A stretch of 10,146 nt of DNA. Origin: Planctomycetaceae bacterium UBA4732. Its GTDB lineage: Bacteria > Planctomycetota > Planctomycetia > Gemmatales > Gemmataceae. The notes under the pieces were generated by a model that made no database searches, was not told the origin of the DNA, and saw only the letters and a program-made list of their open reading frames with translations. Both the position numbers and the translations under genes were made by a program. Shown piece by piece: positions 1 through 6,496 of the stretch; position 1 is the stretch's first letter; each line of letters begins with the position of its first letter. Where the stretch lies: assembly GCA_002404095.1 (NCBI GenBank), contig DHJA01000044.1, positions 20,724 through 30,869 of the forward strand, read 5' to 3'.

Positions 1-27
1 CCGGGCGCTTACGCGACCCGGCTCGCC
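1..27. repeat. REP-like palindrome unit (single, possibly cut by window edge)
   Basis: The unit is a GC-rich hairpin: CCGGG-CGC, loop TTAC, then GCG-A-CCCGG, followed by ggctcgcc. The same design (CCGGGGGC, TTAC, gCCCCCGG, ggctcgcc) recurs as the right arm of the element at 2226-2307. The stem bases differ between copies but still pair, so the fold and the TTAC loop look conserved rather than the exact sequence. It lies 6 nt past the sulfatase stop codon, a usual place for REP elements. A second arm may lie left of the window. Confidence 0.6.
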
Positions 28-32
28 AGCGC

Positions 33-1493
33 TTACGGGGCTTTCTTCGTGCGCGGAAGCACGTCGTCCATCGCCTTCCGCCATGCCTCCAGTCCCGGCC
101 GCATCAGGGCCGCCGTGGCCGCCGGCTTCAGCGCCGAGACATCCAAATCCTCGTAACACCGCTTATGAAGAGCGGCGTTGAAATCCGGGTTCGGCGTGTT
201 CTCCTGGGCGCCGACTGTTTGGCGCCAAGCGCTGAGCTTGCCTTTCAGGTCGGCCGTCCGCTTTGGCTCCGCGTCCGACAAATCTTGCGTTTCGCTGGCG
301 TCCTTCGCCAGGTTGAACAGTTCGACGCGGCCGTCCTCGTAATGCTCGATCAGCTTCCAATCGCCTTCGCGGACGGCGCCGCCGGGACGACCGCCCTGGT
401 TGGTATAGTGCGGAAAATGCCAGAACAGCGGACGAGCCGGCAACGCGCCTCCCTCAAGCAGCTTGACCAGGCTCACGCCGTCGAGCGGCCCCGGCGACTT
501 GACGCCACAGGCTTCCAATAACGTCGGCGTCCAGTCGGCGGCGTTCACCGGCACATCCGTCGTCTGCCCGGCGGCGACCCGGCCCGGCCAGCGCACCATC
601 GCGGGGACGCGCAGGCCGCCTTCGTACAGGAAGCCCTTGCCCGCACGGTACGGCGTGTTGTAGGTCGCGGGAGTGTTGGGCGATTCCAGGACGTGGAGGC
701 CGCCGTTGTCCGAGGCGAACACCACCAAAGTACGCTCGGCCAGATGGAGTTCGTCGAGTTTGTCCAGCACCTGGCCCACGCTGTCGTCGAGGGTGTTCAC
801 CATAGCCGCGTAAGTCGGATTGAACGAATCCCGGTATTTTTGCACCAGTTCCGGCTTCGCCCCGAGTGGGACGTGCGGGTTGTTATGGGCCAGATAAAGG
901 AAGAACGGCCGATCCTTATTGTCGTCCATGAACTGGAGGGCGCGTCGGGTCAGGTCGTATTCGCCCTTGCCGCCCTCGGTCGCGGACGGCGCGGTGTTGG
1001 CCTTGCCGGCGTGGACCACATCGAAGCCGAACTTCTCCGGGCCGAAGCCGGCGCCGCCCAGGTGCCACTTGCCGATACATGCCGTCGTGTAGCCGGCCTC
1101 CTTGAGCAGGCGGGCGATGGTATTCTCCTTCAGAGGGAGCTGAAGTTCAATTTTGGGATGAAGCAGTTTCTGGGCCGGCGTGTCGGGACGACCGGGCAGG
1201 AAGGTGGTGAGGTGAAGGCGGGCCGGCGCCTTGCCGGTCAGGAGCGCCGCGCGGGTCGGCGAACAGACAGGCTCGGCATAGGCGCTCGTGAAACGCAGCC
1301 CCTGTTTGGCCAGCCTGTCGATGCGAGGCGTTTCCTGGTCCTTACGGCCGTAGCAGCCGAGGTCGTTGATGCCGAGGTCGTCGGCCAAAATGAACACGAT
1401 GTTCGGCTTGGCCTTATCGTCCGCCGCTCCCTTCGCGGGGATGGCCGCGACAATCAAAGCTCCGACGAGCCAGGCGGAAAGGAACGGTCGCAT
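33..1493 (-). CDS. Exported type I sulfatase (arylsulfatase A-like)
   Basis: The 486-aa product hydrolyses sulfate esters; the substrate cannot be read from sequence, but planctomycete relatives are usually assigned to sulfated polysaccharides. Residues 1-23 form a signal peptide (hydrophobic 8-19, small residues to Ala23-Ala24), so it acts in the periplasm or outside. The catalytic formylglycine site is C77-S-P-T-R81, matching CxPxR. D38-D39 in ILADDLG are the expected Ca2+ ligands, followed by GKWHLG (141-146), NNPHVPL (about 204-210) and SDNGG (261-265), all in family order. The length is normal and no key residue is missing. Cys rather than Ser in the motif implies maturation by a formylglycine-generating enzyme not encoded here. 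The chosen ATG is the first one before the signal peptide; its Shine-Dalgarno (AAGAG) is weak. The 123-aa gene ends 62 nt upstream, so co-transcription is possible. Confidence 0.95.
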   Translation of the reverse strand: MRPFLSAWLVGALIVAAIPAKGAADDKAKPNIVFILADDLGINDLGCYGRKDQETPRIDRLAKQGLRFTSAYAEPVCSPTRAALLTGKAPARLHLTTFLPGRPDTPAQKLLHPKIELQLPLKENTIARLLKEAGYTTACIGKWHLGGAGFGPEKFGFDVVHAGKANTAPSATEGGKGEYDLTRRALQFMDDNKDRPFFLYLAHNNPHVPLGAKPELVQKYRDSFNPTYAAMVNTLDDSVGQVLDKLDELHLAERTLVVFASDNGGLHVLESPNTPATYNTPYRAGKGFLYEGGLRVPAMVRWPGRVAAGQTTDVPVNAADWTPTLLEACGVKSPGPLDGVSLVKLLEGGALPARPLFWHFPHYTNQGGRPGGAVREGDWKLIEHYEDGRVELFNLAKDASETQDLSDAEPKRTADLKGKLSAWRQTVGAQENTPNPDFNAALHKRCYEDLDVSALKPAATAALMRPGLEAWRKAMDDVLPRTKKAP

Positions 1494-1555
1494 GACGGTG
1501 TACTCTTGGCGGCGGTAATCTTCTGATTACGTTATACGCCGTCAAGAGCCAGAGG

Positions 1556-1927
1556 TCAGGGCTTCGCGCCCGGCGCCGGTCCAACGACATAGCCGAGCGC
1601 TTTAAGCGGTTTAATGAGACGGTCGCCGGCGGCCGTCGCCGCCGCGGAGGCCACTTCCGCGTGCGCGATGGCGACGTACCAGAAGCGCTCACGGTCGCGC
1701 GGCGGTAGAGTGGCCGGGTTTATCTTCAACTCGCTCACGCCTTCACGGTCCCAACGCAACTGCTTGAGCAGCGCCGCCAGTTCTCGCCACGTCATGCCGC
1801 CGCAAACCGCCGTCCCGTCCGCGCGGGTGATGCGACGACCGATTAGGATGTTCAACAGGCCGAGAAAGTTGCCGGGCGCCGCGCTTTTGTCGCGGACGGC
1901 GTTCAAGAATTCGCGTAGCTGCTCCAT
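1556..1927 (-). CDS. Conserved-looking hypothetical protein, 123 aa
   Basis: I do not assign a function. The frame stays open upstream to 2056, but the ATG at 1927 is the best start because GGAGGGAG lies 9-10 nt before it; the extension has no comparable site. The product is soluble, with no signal peptide or membrane segment. It begins MEQLREFLNAVRD, then a segment with FLGLLNILIGRRI, then TWRELAALLKQLRWD, then PPRDRERFWYVAIAHAEV, and ends in a Gly/Pro-rich tail. The mix of helices with conserved-looking Trp and Arg suggests a small helical domain. From memory it resembles planctomycete-only hypothetical proteins, which needs a search. It is followed by the sulfatase on the same strand after 62 nt. 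It is probably a real gene, given the RBS and its non-random amino acid composition. Confidence 0.75.
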   Translation of the reverse strand: MEQLREFLNAVRDKSAAPGNFLGLLNILIGRRITRADGTAVCGGMTWRELAALLKQLRWDREGVSELKINPATLPPRDRERFWYVAIAHAEVASAAATAAGDRLIKPLKALGYVVGPAPGAKP

Positions 1928-2014
1928 GCCCACGCTCCCTCCGCCCAGGGAAATGACTCCTGGGGTCACCGTCAGCCTCTGGATCCCTATCTCACCACTC
2001 CCACCCATCCTATC

Positions 2015-2043
2015 ATTGTAGAGGAGGTTCTGGAACATGTTGG
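2015..2043 (-). promoter_or_regulatory. Possible sigma70-type promoter for the 123-aa gene
   Basis: Read on the minus strand, TACAAT (2020-2015) matches the -10 consensus in 5 of 6 bases. CCAACA lies 17 nt upstream (2043-2038) but matches -35 only in its last three bases. A start near 2008 would give a leader of about 80 nt before the ATG at 1927. The spacing is right, but one good hexamer in a GC-rich genome is weak evidence. Confidence 0.3.
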
Positions 2044-2225
2044 TGTGAACCTTCACAAAATGGGTGAAATGGGCAATCCAGAGAACCGAGACAAACTTTT
2101 GCCACGGCGCGACCCTGGATGTGAGTGTTATCGGCTATCCGGCGGAGTCGGCGCCGGACAAGCGGCCACTAAAGACGGGATTCCTGGCGGTAGTCCCGAT
2201 CAGACGGGTTGGACAGGCGCTCTGG

Positions 2226-2307
2226 GGCGAGCCGGGGGCGTAAGCCCCCCGGGTTCTGGTTCAATTGCTGAAACCAGAACCCGGGGGCTTACGCCCCCCG
2301 GCTCGCC
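2226..2307. repeat. REPIN-like double palindrome
   Basis: Two 36-nt arms (2226-2261 and 2272-2307) are inverted copies separated by 10 nt. Allowing for a one-base offset in the G and C runs, they pair over their whole length, from ggcgagcc at the outside to gggttctggtt at the inside. Each arm is also its own hairpin, with CCGGGGGC and GCCCCCGG around GTAA/TTAC. This is the architecture of REPINs, non-autonomous elements moved by RAYT (REP-associated tyrosine) transposases in other bacteria; no RAYT gene is in the window. It begins 19 nt past the stop of the NPCBM gene. A T-run follows on the plus strand only, so it is not an obvious terminator for the minus-strand operon. The rest of the gap 1928-2326 shows nothing convincing beyond the possible promoter. 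Confidence 0.75.
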
Positions 2308-2326
2308 TTGTTTTTGAAATCCTCCC

Positions 2327-3556
2327 TTAATTAACGAAGCAGGCGTCCACCCAATCGACGTGATCGCCCACGGGGCCGCTTCTGCCGAAGTCCACTTCCA
2401 GCGTCAGTTCCTTGACGCCGGCCAGGTCCACGCCGATAGACAGTGGCCCGCCCACCGCCGACAACTCACGTTCGCCGCCAATGTTCAGCGGCTTGCCGTC
2501 GGCCAAGACGCGGATGCGGACGCTGCCGCGCCGCCCGGTGCGGTCGTCCAGGCCGACCATCGCCTCGAAACGACGACAATCCTTTGGGACGGCGTAGCTG
2601 AGGCGGCTGTGGCTATGCAGGCCGACGCCCTTGTCGTAGGTCGAGCCGGCCACGCGCAGGTCAAGCCCGGCCGCGCTGCCGTCGCGCGCATATTCCCAGC
2701 GATCATCCAGATAGGGTAAGTATACGTATCGGCTTGGTTTTAGATCAGAAAGGTAGACCGCCTTGCCCTGGAAGAGGTCGAGTGCGGCAACCTTCGTCAG
2801 GGGAACGCTCAACGCCGCGCCGAACAGGGTCGTGCCGGTGAGCGTCGCGCCGTCGGCGCAGCGGGCCGACGCCAACGACAGACGGGCGCCGTTTGCGTCC
2901 AGAATCACCCGACCGTATACGCTCTTCGGCCGCGGCGTTTCGGTCAGGTCGCTGCTCAGGGCGATGGCCGCCGTCCGGCTCACGTCCACCGCGACGGGCT
3001 TCTTGTCCACTTCGATGGCGATGGTCTTTTCGTCCAGGGCGGTGAGGACTCCCTCCAGTACGTCGCCGTTGCGCAACAGGACTACGTCGCGCTTGCGCGT
3101 TTCCACGGCGAGCCGGCGCCGCAACCGCTCCGACCGCTCAGTCGCCGTCCCCGCGAACCAGATCACCATCACGGAAGAAAGCGGCGCGCTGGCGTCTTTG
3201 CCGTCCGCAAGGTGGGGACTGTGGAAGTGGATGCGCTCGCCGATCAGTATCGGCCGATCCACGGGCACACAGTCGCCGCCGGCCAGGAGGAGCTGGGTTT
3301 CGACGGGCCGGGCGGGTAGCGGCCGACCGACGCGGCGCACGCTCAGCACGTCGGCGCCGTCCACGCGGGTGCCGTCGTCGAGGCGGACGGACCAATCCGG
3401 CCCCAGTTCGCGCAAGCGGCCTTCGATGGTTTTGCCGTCCGCCGTCCGCACCGCGAAGACCGGGACGGGCGCATCGTCGGCCCGAACGGCGCCGGCGGAC
3501 GCGAGCAATGCGCCAAGCGTCCAAACAATCTTCTTTGCGACGGCCAATTGTCTCAT
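2327..3556 (-). CDS. Exported NPCBM-domain protein, last gene of three-gene operon
   Basis: The 409-aa product starts at the ATG at 3556, which overlaps the upstream gene's TGA as ATGA; a longer open frame to 3730 only runs inside that gene. A signal peptide covers about residues 1-26, cut after AVRA. The C-terminal part (about 265-409) looks like an NPCBM domain (novel putative carbohydrate-binding module, first noted in GH98 enzymes): it contains LKPSRYVYLPYLDDRW, YDKGVGLHSHSRLSY, FEAMVGLDD and a final HVDWVDACFV. The middle holds three loosely similar beta-rich segments (about 35-78, 158-200 and 217-263) with the pattern dG..eG.l......v.l, suggesting tandem small beta-barrels or sheets. 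No catalytic domain is visible, so a binding or scaffolding role outside the membrane is the reasonable inference. Translation is probably coupled to the toroid protein upstream. Confidence 0.88.
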   Translation of the reverse strand: MRQLAVAKKIVWTLGALLASAGAVRADDAPVPVFAVRTADGKTIEGRLRELGPDWSVRLDDGTRVDGADVLSVRRVGRPLPARPVETQLLLAGGDCVPVDRPILIGERIHFHSPHLADGKDASAPLSSVMVIWFAGTATERSERLRRRLAVETRKRDVVLLRNGDVLEGVLTALDEKTIAIEVDKKPVAVDVSRTAAIALSSDLTETPRPKSVYGRVILDANGARLSLASARCADGATLTGTTLFGAALSVPLTKVAALDLFQGKAVYLSDLKPSRYVYLPYLDDRWEYARDGSAAGLDLRVAGSTYDKGVGLHSHSRLSYAVPKDCRRFEAMVGLDDRTGRRGSVRIRVLADGKPLNIGGERELSAVGGPLSIGVDLAGVKELTLEVDFGRSGPVGDHVDWVDACFVN

Positions 3557-4683
3557 TTTTGCAGGAAGGGCAAGTAGTTGTTGGGAACTTGAAGAATGAT
3601 GCACGCCATCGCTGTGGCGTAGTGCGTACAAATGCCGTCGGACCAGGAGCCGTCGGTGAGCTGACGGCCGAGCATCTCTTCGCGGACGCCCGGATACCAT
3701 TCCTTCCAGTAATCGCCGCCGGCCGCCCACATCGCCTGGATGGCGTAGTAATGGCCGTAGAAATATTGAATGTCCAGAATGCCGAAACGATTCATCGGGC
3801 CGCCGACCGGCCGATTCCGCCGCAGATACTCCAGTCCGGCCTCGACCTCCGGCCCCTTGTAGATGCCGGCGCTATAGAGGGCGACGACGCCGGCGGCGGT
3901 GCGCGCGAAGGCTTGATTGTCGCCGCCTCCCTGCTTTTGATAGCGGAAATATCCGAATCGCCCGTCCTGGCACGCCTTGACGTACTCGACGCACTTATCG
4001 ACCTTTGACTTAGGCACGGCGATACCGGCATTGCGGGCGGCGCGCAGGGCCATGATCTGGCAGATGGTCACGGAAATGTCGGCGTCGTGCGGCGTCGGGC
4101 CGTAGCGCCAACCGCCCTCGCTGTTCTGGCTGACGAGGATCAGATTGACGGCGCGGTGCAGTTTGGCGTCCAGCTCCTCGCGCAAGACGCGGTCGTGAAC
4201 CATGCCGGAGACCTCGGCGAGAAAGAGGGTGCCGAAGCCGTGGCCGTACATGGGGCCATGATCTGGCGAATCGGTGGGTTTGTGCAGGAACCCGGGGTGG
4301 CCGCCGGGCCACTGGTTTTCCTGGGCCAGGACGTAGCGCAGGGCGTCGAGGACGATACGGCCATAAGGACCGCGATCGGGCTGATTGCCGGCGGCCATGA
4401 AGGCCAGCGCCGCCAGACTCGTCACGGCCACGTTGCCGGTGTAGCCGCCCGTGCCGAAGGAGCCGAGGACGCGGCCCCGGCGTGTGCCGTTCAGAAACGC
4501 CAGGCCGCGCTCGACGGCCTGATCGGTTCGCGGCGTAATCATGTCTTTGGAGGCGGAGCCGTCCGGCAGCGCCTCGCGCCCCTCTGTGCCTTTGGGATTG
4601 TCGCCCGGCAAGGCGAGGGCGACGCCGCTCACCCCCAATAGCCCCAAGGCGCCCCGCGATACGAATTGACGGCGCGTCCACAT
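3553..4683 (-). CDS. Tat-exported prenyltransferase/squalene-oxidase-repeat (alpha/alpha toroid) protein
   Basis: The 376-aa product opens with T3-R-R-Q-F-V8 and a hydrophobic run to about residue 25, a twin-arginine export signal, so it is probably exported already folded. The mature part repeats the helical-hairpin pattern of the terpenoid-cyclase/prenyltransferase toroid. Units end in Gly/Trp turns: GGYTGNVAVTSLAALAF (79-95), the segment at 180-210 with SEGGWRYGPTPHDADISVT, RTAAGVVALYSAGIY (261-275), YYAIQAMWAAGGDYW (312-326) and DGSWSDGICTHYATAMACIIL (344-364). The Asp-rich DxDD acid motif of true squalene cyclases is not seen, so cyclase activity should not be assumed. AAGGGAG lies 8-10 nt before the ATG. 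The gene starts 3 nt after the Ser/Lys-rich gene stops and overlaps the NPCBM gene by 4 nt, so the three are one operon. Confidence 0.88.
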   Translation of the reverse strand: MWTRRQFVSRGALGLLGVSGVALALPGDNPKGTEGREALPDGSASKDMITPRTDQAVERGLAFLNGTRRGRVLGSFGTGGYTGNVAVTSLAALAFMAAGNQPDRGPYGRIVLDALRYVLAQENQWPGGHPGFLHKPTDSPDHGPMYGHGFGTLFLAEVSGMVHDRVLREELDAKLHRAVNLILVSQNSEGGWRYGPTPHDADISVTICQIMALRAARNAGIAVPKSKVDKCVEYVKACQDGRFGYFRYQKQGGGDNQAFARTAAGVVALYSAGIYKGPEVEAGLEYLRRNRPVGGPMNRFGILDIQYFYGHYYAIQAMWAAGGDYWKEWYPGVREEMLGRQLTDGSWSDGICTHYATAMACIILQVPNNYLPFLQK

Positions 4684-4686
4684 GAC

Positions 4687-5553
4687 TCAGTCTCCCTTGT
4701 GACGGCCCTGTTCGGCGATGGTGCGGTAATACTTGCTGATGAGCGCTTCGTACTCCGGCATGAAGCCTTTGGTGTTGGAGTAGGCGTTCATCTCGGCCCG
4801 CAGCGTCTCGGGCAGGTGGCCCCATACATCCTTATAAAGATCGGCATTGTGATCTTTAGTCGTCATGGTTTCCTTGCCGCCGTTGGCGCCTTGGCTGTTG
4901 GAGGGATCGCCGGGCTTTTGTTCACCGGGCTGCTTATCAGTGGACGACTCGCCGCGCTTGCTACCATGGCTAGTCTTCGAACCTCGGCCCTTTCCTTTTC
5001 CTTTACCCTGGCTCTTGCCCTTGCCCGACGAGCCGGACGAAGGCGACGAGGAACGGGAAGAATCCGGCTTGGACGCGGACGACTGAGAAGGATCCGGTTT
5101 CGAGGACGAGCCGGACGAACTCGTGGATTCGTTTTGGCCGTCCTTCGATTCGGGCGGATTCTCGGTGAGGTCAATGAGAGAATCGAGATCCTTGAGGGCG
5201 TCTTCCTCGGCTTGGCGCGTGGCGTCGCCGAGTTCCTTGTTGGCGAGGCGTTTCTCGATGGCGTGCATGTTCTTTGCGACGCGCTTGAGGACTTCCTCGG
5301 CGTCCTGTTGGGGCTGTTCCGGTGGGGCGCCCTTGTCGGCGTCCGGATTCGGCGCGTCGTCCGCTTTCTTTGCCTTATCCTTATCCTTTTTGTCCGCATC
5401 CGGCTTCGGGGCGTCGTCGATCTGAGGCGCGCCCTTCTTTTTAAGCAGCACGGGCGGGTCGTCGCCGGAGTCGGCGGGCGGCTCCGCGTATACGGAAAGT
5501 CCTGCCACGGCCAAGAAGCCGGCTGTGATGAGGAGGGAAGTCCTACGAACCAT
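4687..5553 (-). CDS. Exported Ser/Lys/Gly-rich protein, first gene of three-gene operon
   Basis: The 288-aa product begins at the ATG at 5553, preceded by GAGG at 7-nt spacing. The frame is open to 6036, but that extension crosses repeats and an IS remnant. A signal peptide covers residues 1-23 (cut after VYA). A charged Lys/Asp/Pro stretch follows, with the repeat DDAPKPDADK / DDAPNPDADK (47-55, 65-74). Residues 84-130 look helical or coiled coil (AEEVLKRVAKNMHAIEKRL). Residues 140-230 are low-complexity Ser/Gly/Lys and probably disordered. The final 50 residues form a compact segment with DVWGHLPETLRAEMNAY and ALISKYYRTIAEQGR. From memory this tail resembles the ends of planctomycete proteins encoded near toroid-repeat or MoxR/VWA genes, unverified here. 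It may anchor or present the other two operon products. Function unknown. Confidence 0.82.
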   Translation of the reverse strand: MVRRTSLLITAGFLAVAGLSVYAEPPADSGDDPPVLLKKKGAPQIDDAPKPDADKKDKDKAKKADDAPNPDADKGAPPEQPQQDAEEVLKRVAKNMHAIEKRLANKELGDATRQAEEDALKDLDSLIDLTENPPESKDGQNESTSSSGSSSKPDPSQSSASKPDSSRSSSPSSGSSGKGKSQGKGKGKGRGSKTSHGSKRGESSTDKQPGEQKPGDPSNSQGANGGKETMTTKDHNADLYKDVWGHLPETLRAEMNAYSNTKGFMPEYEALISKYYRTIAEQGRHKGD

Positions 5554-5583
5554 CGCTCGTCCTCGATTCGGGAAGGGCCGAAG

Positions 5584-5666
5584 TGGCACGGTCAGGAGAC
5601 CGTGCCATAACGGGGATACATCCGCGCGATCTATGTAGCAGTCTAACAGGTCGCGGACCGTGCCAC
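5584..5666. repeat. Second short palindrome family: one full hairpin and one half copy
   Basis: TGGCACGGTC (5584-5593) and GACCGTGCCA (5598-5607) are perfect 10-bp inverted arms around the tetraloop AGGA. A second copy of the right arm, ggaccgtgccac, sits at 5655-5666, preceded by a shortened left arm GGTC (5649-5652). The element lies 30-60 nt upstream of the first gene of the three-gene operon, so it would fall in or next to that operon's leader. No convincing -35/-10 pair was found between 5554 and 5700. It differs in sequence from the REP-like units at 1-27 and 2226-2307. Confidence 0.6.
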
Positions 5667-5706
5667 AACAAGGCGTCTTGGTCAGCGCAAACGGCGGCGG
5701 GGGCGC

Positions 5707-5757
5707 TCCCCGTCCGCAGCTACGGGGACCACCCTCCGCCGTGAGCGCGGGGGTGGT
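5707..5757. repeat. Two tandem GC-rich hairpins
   Basis: TCCCCGT (5707-5713) pairs with ACGGGGA (5722-5728) over an 8-nt loop. ACCACCC (5728-5734) pairs with GGGTGGT (5751-5757) over a 16-nt loop that can pair further. The two share base 5728, forming back-to-back hairpins with no T-run after them, so they are not intrinsic terminators. They sit between the palindromes at 5584-5666 and the transposase remnant and may be another repeat family or the debris of a mobile element end. Nothing further is evident between 5758 and about 5904. Confidence 0.45.
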
Positions 5758-5904
5758 AGGGCGCGCCCCGCACTCCGCGCCGCCGTGGTTCCCCCCATTG
5801 CTCATCTTTTTGCCCGTTGCTTGACGGGCGCGGGAGCGGGATCCGATGGGCCGTGGAACCGACGTCGTATCGGCCTTTTGTCGCAGACCGGACTGCGCCA
5901 CGGA

Positions 5905-6260
5905 TTTCGGACTCGCCCTCGGCAGGTCGCCGATCCTCGGCCATGCGGCAGCAGCCGGGGCCGTAGCGGCGCGCGGGTGCTGGTAGAGTTGTACGCCAAG
6001 GTGTTGGCGCTCTGGTGGTGCTGCATTGGGGCACATGGCTGGGGGGCGGGCCGTTGAATGGCGTCAGCCTGTGGAAGCGAATGTGTGCCGTGCAAGACTT
6101 CGCCCGCAGCTTGCAGGACCGTCTGGAGGAGGGTCTGCAAGCGGTGACTCAGGTGCTGGCTCAGTTGGCCCGGCATCTGGCCCGTATTCGGCCGCAGCCT
6201 AACAAGCAGAAGAAAGCGAGTACGCGGCAACTGCTGCTCAACCCAAGGCTTGCGCCCTAA
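5905..6260 (+). pseudogene. Remnant of an IS4-type transposase (C-terminal part, frameshifted)
   Basis: One frame reads SRGRSGARVLVELYAKVLAL up to about 6010. Two extra bases near 6009-6013 then break it. The next frame continues in register as LVVLHWGTWLGG, then LWKRMCAVQDFARSLQDRL, QVLAQLARHLARI, and ends KKASTRQLLLNP to TAA at 6258-6260. The ELYAK and HW motifs and the basic tail with QLLL match my recollection of the C-terminal helices of IS4-family transposases common in planctomycetes. The DDE catalytic part is missing and the left limit is uncertain. This is an inactive remnant with no intact IS ends seen. Alternative: a chance open frame, which the smooth continuation across the frameshift argues against. 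Confidence 0.6.
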
Positions 6261-6367
6261 ATTGTTCGCTATGGGGCTTTATCCCCGCCGCTCGCCTTCC
6301 GGATGCCGCTGTAAATTTTCCGCGACTTTTGGCAGCGCGGCGACCTGGTGATTTGCGTCGGGCGTTT

Positions 6368-6395
6368 TTGTGACCTATAAATTTTCTAGTAATAG
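6368..6395 (+). promoter_or_regulatory. Possible promoter of the Tad pseudopilin operon
   Basis: The stretch 6300-6400 is the most AT-rich part of the window's middle (ataaattttctagtaatag at about 6377-6395). TTGTGA (6368-6373) and TAATAG (6390-6395), 16 nt apart, match sigma70 hexamers in 4 and 3 of 6 bases. The first gene starts 101 nt downstream. The local composition is suggestive but the hexamers are weak; an alternative sigma factor cannot be excluded. The remainder of 6261-6496 shows no other recognisable element. Confidence 0.25.
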
Positions 6396-6496
6396 CGTTC
6401 CTTTGACCTACGCGGGGCGCACGGCCCTCGGAAGAGAAGAAACGCCGATTAAGCATCGCTCCAGAACGCCTCTGATGCTACAAGAAGGGCCTCGCC

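Noticed and set aside
693..1526. A 277-codon open frame on the plus strand opposite the sulfatase
   Set aside because: It is the mirror of a high-GC coding sequence with all sulfatase motifs on the other strand; it has no RBS and no recognisable domain.
1928..2056. Upstream extension of the 123-aa gene to 2056
   Set aside because: No RBS in front of the further ATGs, a possible -10 element lies inside, and the ATG at 1927 has a strong purine-rich site.
2226..2315. The large palindrome as an intrinsic terminator of the three-gene operon
   Set aside because: The T-run follows only on the plus strand, while the operon is transcribed on the minus strand; the nested inverted-arm design fits a REPIN better.
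2045..2317. A 90-codon plus-strand open frame between the left-hand genes
   Set aside because: Its second half is the REPIN-like palindrome translated; no RBS or family resemblance.
2763..3599. A 278-codon plus-strand open frame opposite the NPCBM gene
   Set aside because: Ser/Arg/Thr-rich composition typical of an antisense frame in GC-rich DNA; the minus strand has a signal peptide, domain and operon overlap.
4666..5610. A 314-codon plus-strand open frame opposite the Ser/Lys-rich gene, with hydrophobic stretches
   Set aside because: The hydrophobic runs are the complement of Lys/Asp/Glu/Ser codons in the real gene; it spans the end of one gene and the upstream repeats.
5554..6036. Upstream extension of the Ser/Lys-rich gene to 6036
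   Set aside because: It would read through two repeat families and the antisense of a transposase remnant; the ATG at 5553 has an RBS and a signal peptide directly behind it.
5802..6230. A 142-codon minus-strand open frame in the middle gap
   Set aside because: It is antisense to the transposase remnant, is Arg/Pro/His/Gln-rich and shows no domain.
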